This document shows, piece by piece, positions 60,519 to 64,000 of a DNA stretch of 64,000 bases (positions are counted from its first letter, which is position 1; every line of letters starts with the position of its first letter). A model generated the notes under the pieces. The model was not told the DNA's origin. It searched no databases and was given only the letters and a program-made list of their open reading frames with translations. The stretch spans positions 79,850 to 143,849 of the forward strand of contig NW_006920413.1 of NCBI RefSeq assembly GCF_000344685.1, read 5' to 3'. This stretch comes from Gloeophyllum trabeum ATCC 11539 (lineage: Eukaryota; Basidiomycota; Agaricomycetes; Gloeophyllales; Gloeophyllaceae). Made by a program: the position numbers and the translations under genes.

Positions 60519-62623
60519 TCAACGGCTCTCAAGTACTACATGCAGGGGAGTTGGGAAGAATGTTGTGCGGATATTTCTGATGTGAGCGCGATAAATGTGA
60601 GGATCGAATCCAACCGGAAATGTTAGTGTAAAGTGAAGGGCAAGGTAGGCCACCACAACACGCAGTTCTTGCATGGCGAGTCCACGCCCGATACAGCCGA
60701 AAGGCCCTACAACATAGAATCATCATTAAGCACGAGGAGCATGAGTGAGGCACGCACTCCTCACTTACCGAATGAAAATGAAAGAATGCAACCAGGCTCC
60801 AGAGTAGACCCGGGACCGAGCCCTTCTCCGACCCATCTCTCTGGAACAAAGTCCTCGGTGAGGGGCGCAAAATTCCGGGGGTCAAGTTGCTGAGTGTAGT
60901 TTGGAACGGATACAACAGTTCCGGCAGGGATGTGTATATTATTAACAGTAATTCCACTGGCGGGAGTAACGCGAGGAAGCCCAGAGAGTGGTGTTCCCAA
61001 CCGCAAACACTCATTGATCACGGCATTAAGATAGGGTAAGGAAGCGAGTCGGTCCAGATCTAGTATGTCATCCTTGTTAGGGAAGGTATCGTCCAACTCC
61101 GCCTGCAGCTTCTTCAAGCATTGCTGGTGAGCGGCAATGAAGAAGAAAGTGTACTGAAGCACATTTGCACTGGTGTCAGATCCTTTAAACCGTCATCAGT
61201 ACTCGAAGAACACCCTTGATTCCGCCATTTACCAGCTTGTATAGCAAAAATTGCGTCCAATAGCTGCTCGTCTCGCGAGAGGTTGCCTCCATCCTTGATA
61301 TCGAATTTGAGCTTGCCCCGGATGGTCAGCGAATGAAGATTGATACGGACAGAAAACCTACAAGACAAGATGACACATCGGTAGTGTCGTCTTGCAATTC
61401 GCTTCCCCTCAATTGCCGGAGGTCGAGCATGTGTGACGCGGCCTTGTAAAGTCGTAACAATGAAGAAGGTGTTCCGAACCTACTCAGAATTTCGTACAGC
61501 CAAGGCAGAGTCCCTAGTCTACACCGAACATGAGTACGTTTCCGGTCAGCCGGAGAGAACGGATGAGCTGACATGTCGAATAGGGCTGTAGACTGCTTCC
61601 CTGCCTCCACGAGACGATCCGGATCGCCGTTTCGCATCAGCTCCTATGAAACGATACGGTAATCCTTAAAAGTGTCTAGTCCTCCGAGCAAAACATACCA
61701 ATTGGGTACTATGTCCGAACGCAAAATCTCCCTGCCCCCGATAGGTTATAAAAATTGTACGCCGCGAGGATGGATAGCGCACCATGAAGTCATATGACCA
61801 ATGCTCAATTGCCGTAGACAAATCCACGATGCCGGCCGGATCTCGCCTGGCAATGAGACACTGAGCGAGTTCCCGCGTACGCCGATTTAGGACCTCATGA
61901 AAGCACTGAAGACTGAGAAAGAGTCAGGAACGCAGAGGACCATTGAGATGAAAAAAGTAGTACTTCATAGAGGTGAACGCTGGAGCCCATCTGTTGCGCC
62001 TCGTATTGTGTCGATCACGGCTCAGCATGAAGAAGAGGCCATCCCCAGGGAAAGAAGCAAGGTTATATGCAGCGCTACGATCCATGCACTGCGTGCTCCC
62101 GTAGATAGGGCCGATGGCAGCACGGTTGTTGATCGACACCGTATTTGGACCTAACATGGGCGTAAATACTCAACAGAATGAAAAGGAAGGAACAAGAACC
62201 TATGCGGACAAAGTCCCCATATCTTTTGTGCAAGCCGCGGACGACTTCATGTCGCCATCCGGACGCCACCACAAATGTATAGCATATGTCCCCGAGTTTA
62301 TAATAAATAGGGCCCGGAACGTGCGCAACAGGGTGCCACGGTGACAGGCGGTACACAGCGGTGCAGGCAAGCATAACAGCGCTATGGATGCAGATGGTGC
62401 GGAAGGCAAAGAGCAGCCCGTCACGGATGAGTTCATCGGATCCCTTGCCAATGAAGCTGAGGGTCGCAAACAGGCTCAGCTCAAAGAACAGGATCACGTC
62501 GCCTCTGACACGAAAATTGTGGAGCACAGCGTAACCGGCCTGCAGACTCGTTGAGCGCGTAGAACAAAAGATATGCGAGAAGCTCACAATCCCGGTGAGT
62601 AATCCGAACGACAGAGCGCTCAT
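60519..62623 (-). CDS. cytochrome P450 monooxygenase (second paralogue, complete)
   Basis: Nine exons: 62623-62200, 62150-61964, 61912-61783, 61731-61699, 61643-61573, 61518-61362, 61311-61233, 61182-60769, 60706-60519; 1683 bp in frame, 560 residues. The start is ATG 62623 (MSALSFGLLTGIVSF). Three hydrophobic segments precede the hinge YRLSPWHPVAHVPGPI (91-106), an N-terminus longer than the usual single anchor. I-helix AGSDTS (360-365), K-helix ECLR (418-421), FVPERW (472-477), haem loop FSFGPFGCIGRGLA with C503, again Phe where Arg is usual. Exon borders match those of the P450 at 52395, with the second and fifth exons identical in length (187 and 71 bp), so the two genes are tandem paralogues separated by later-arriving or pre-existing genes. 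Confidence 0.9.
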
Positions 62624-64000
62624 TGTGGGAGGAATAGAGAAGTCTAAGGGGGAGGGGTCGATTATGGCACTATGGTGGGATCCTTTCGAGTCTGAAGACT
62701 GGACGGGAGGAATTTTGAGCCTAACTCTCGTAGCCAGTGAGGGAGTTGCAGGAAAGACCAGATTGACCCGTATCAGGAAACAAGATGATGGGCGAAGGAA
62801 TCCCATCCGACTGGAATTCACAGTCCAGGAACAGGATGGTATCCAGCCTCGACGGTCTCGGCCAGTAAGGCTGATTGTTCGGGAAGAGACTTAGACTGAG
62901 ATACGTTTCATTCTGGCGCAAGGTCGTGGAATTTGCACCGCAGAATCACGATCGCCGGTATGCTATGCCTCGCAGCGATTCGATTACAGAATTCATAGAC
63001 CAAGGATGAGGCGTTCAGGGCTCAAGTCGCTGATTGTGATGTATAGTTACCTGTGTGTTGTTTCTTCATCAGAAACGACCCTGAGCTTGCTGGTTTACCC
63101 ACTTTAAAACCGCGATATATGTCGATCACAAGAGAAACGAGAGCATGGCTTAAAAAGATGATATGGGCCTTTGGATCAGTGATTCACCGATCATGGAAAC
63201 ATGCAATCAAGCCACCTATCCATGATGAATGCAAAAGCGTGATTGTTCCTTCATCGGGCCAGTCTAAACATATCACCGACCTAACAGAACTCGCAGTTGG
63301 CCGTTGATATTTTGGCTGTCGGGATGAGAACGGTGGGGACGAAACATGGGGGGCTTGATATCGTCGGAACATGATGACCTGCGATGGGGGCACGTACAGG
63401 TTTACAAGCCGGCCGATTGCAGAACAACAACCGAGCCTCTGATTGTCACTGAGACGCTTGTCATTCGAACACAGCAGGAAGATAACCTATTAATATCGTA
63501 GCTGACAGCCTGCTTTTGTCAGGGCAAGCTGGCGCTGATGCAATCACGCTTCTATCGAAAGTGTAATCACAGACGTACTGAGCAGGCATCTCACCATTTA
63601 CGGCTGATATTTCGTAGTTTAATTGCCACAGAACCCCTATAGAGTAGCAAAAGAATCTGTAACACGGCTCCAAATGGCATTCAGACTGTCCCACTGTTAG
63701 ACCGCCGAGATCATGGCCTGGTCAGGGAGAAACATCGAGTCTTACAGGCGAGTTTTCGTCGGATCCGAGTCCGTTGTCGGCCCACATCGTCCGTCTAGAA
63801 GGTATGTTGACATCCATGCGAAAGGCCAAGTCTGAAAATGGGAGACGAAGTGTTATGTGGGTTTGACATTCCGAGTTAGGCGATACTGTAAGCCAGCTTG
63901 AGATAAGACACGACAATCAGCGTCCCGTACTCCAGTTTGATAAACTCGCGAGGCAGCGGCAAGGAGGAATCGCCGAAAGACATTGTCTTAGACTTGGCTG
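62624..64000. other. upstream of the second P450, no further gene recognised
   Basis: Should hold the P450 promoter in the first few hundred bases. Short frames at 63053-63307 (+) and 63461-63694 (-) show no motif. Confidence 0.4.

Noticed and set aside
61913..61964. Stop codon after AFTSM in the second P450
   Set aside because: It lies in a 51-bp intron (GTACTA...CTCAG); the joined exon continues the family sequence.
1..64000. CRISPR arrays, operons, Shine-Dalgarno sites or bacterial defence systems
   Set aside because: Introns, LTR elements and gene families show a fungal nuclear genome; no regularly spaced repeats were seen.
1..64000. tRNA or rRNA genes
   Set aside because: GGTTCGA-like boxes occur (for example about 9124), but no cloverleaf with matching arms could be drawn.

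Overview
The window is nuclear DNA of a filamentous basidiomycete, most likely an Agaricomycete. Genes are split by many 44-83 bp introns with GTRNGY donors and short CTNAC-like branch sites. Recognisable families include a FunK1-type kinase, DUF6534 membrane proteins and an expanded cytochrome P450 family, and the mobile DNA includes a Ty3/gypsy element. Most real genes are broken into exons shorter than 600 bp, so I rebuilt them by hand-splicing; where exon lengths sum to an intact frame, this is stated.

Layout. 1-6143 (-): a Ty3/gypsy retrotransposon truncated by the window edge (RT-RNase H at 1-1260, broken protease, long gag reading frames, 5' LTR at 5930-6143). Its insertion cuts a FunK1 kinase gene, whose 5' half survives at 6144-6641 (-). 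9290-9505 (+): a solo LTR of the same family with a perfect 5-bp target duplication. 11440-13944 (+): a complete four-exon FunK1 kinase. 14-26 kb: repeat-rich DNA with no gene I can support, containing telomere-like G-rich DNA (about 16.7 kb), a 1.1-kb duplication on both sides of a 545-base assembly gap, and a TIR-bounded element (24221-26191). 26.8-31.7 kb (-): a beta-trefoil inhibitor-like gene and a DUF6534 gene. 32-41 kb: a GC-rich block with a fragment of an ADP-ribosyltransferase-like gene, two conserved hypothetical genes (+), and an intact seven-exon secreted protein with an ADP-ribosyltransferase-like domain (-). 41-52 kb: repeat-rich, with two diverged direct copies of a 2-kb sequence. 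52.4-62.6 kb: a cluster of two paralogous P450s, an acyl-CoA dehydrogenase/oxidase-like enzyme and a DUF6534 gene.

How the genes may work together. The P450 / acyl-CoA dehydrogenase-like / P450 run, all on the minus strand, looks like an oxidative tailoring or catabolic cluster, but no backbone synthase is visible, so the product is unknown. FunK1, DUF6534, P450, beta-trefoil and secreted ADP-ribosyltransferase-like genes are lineage-expanded accessory families. Their position among retroelement remains, gene fragments and duplicated blocks marks this as an accessory, rearranging part of the genome. Only the two GC-rich hypothetical genes look like ordinary conserved core genes. Part of the 14-26 kb and 41-52 kb DNA may be decayed genes that I could not reassemble.
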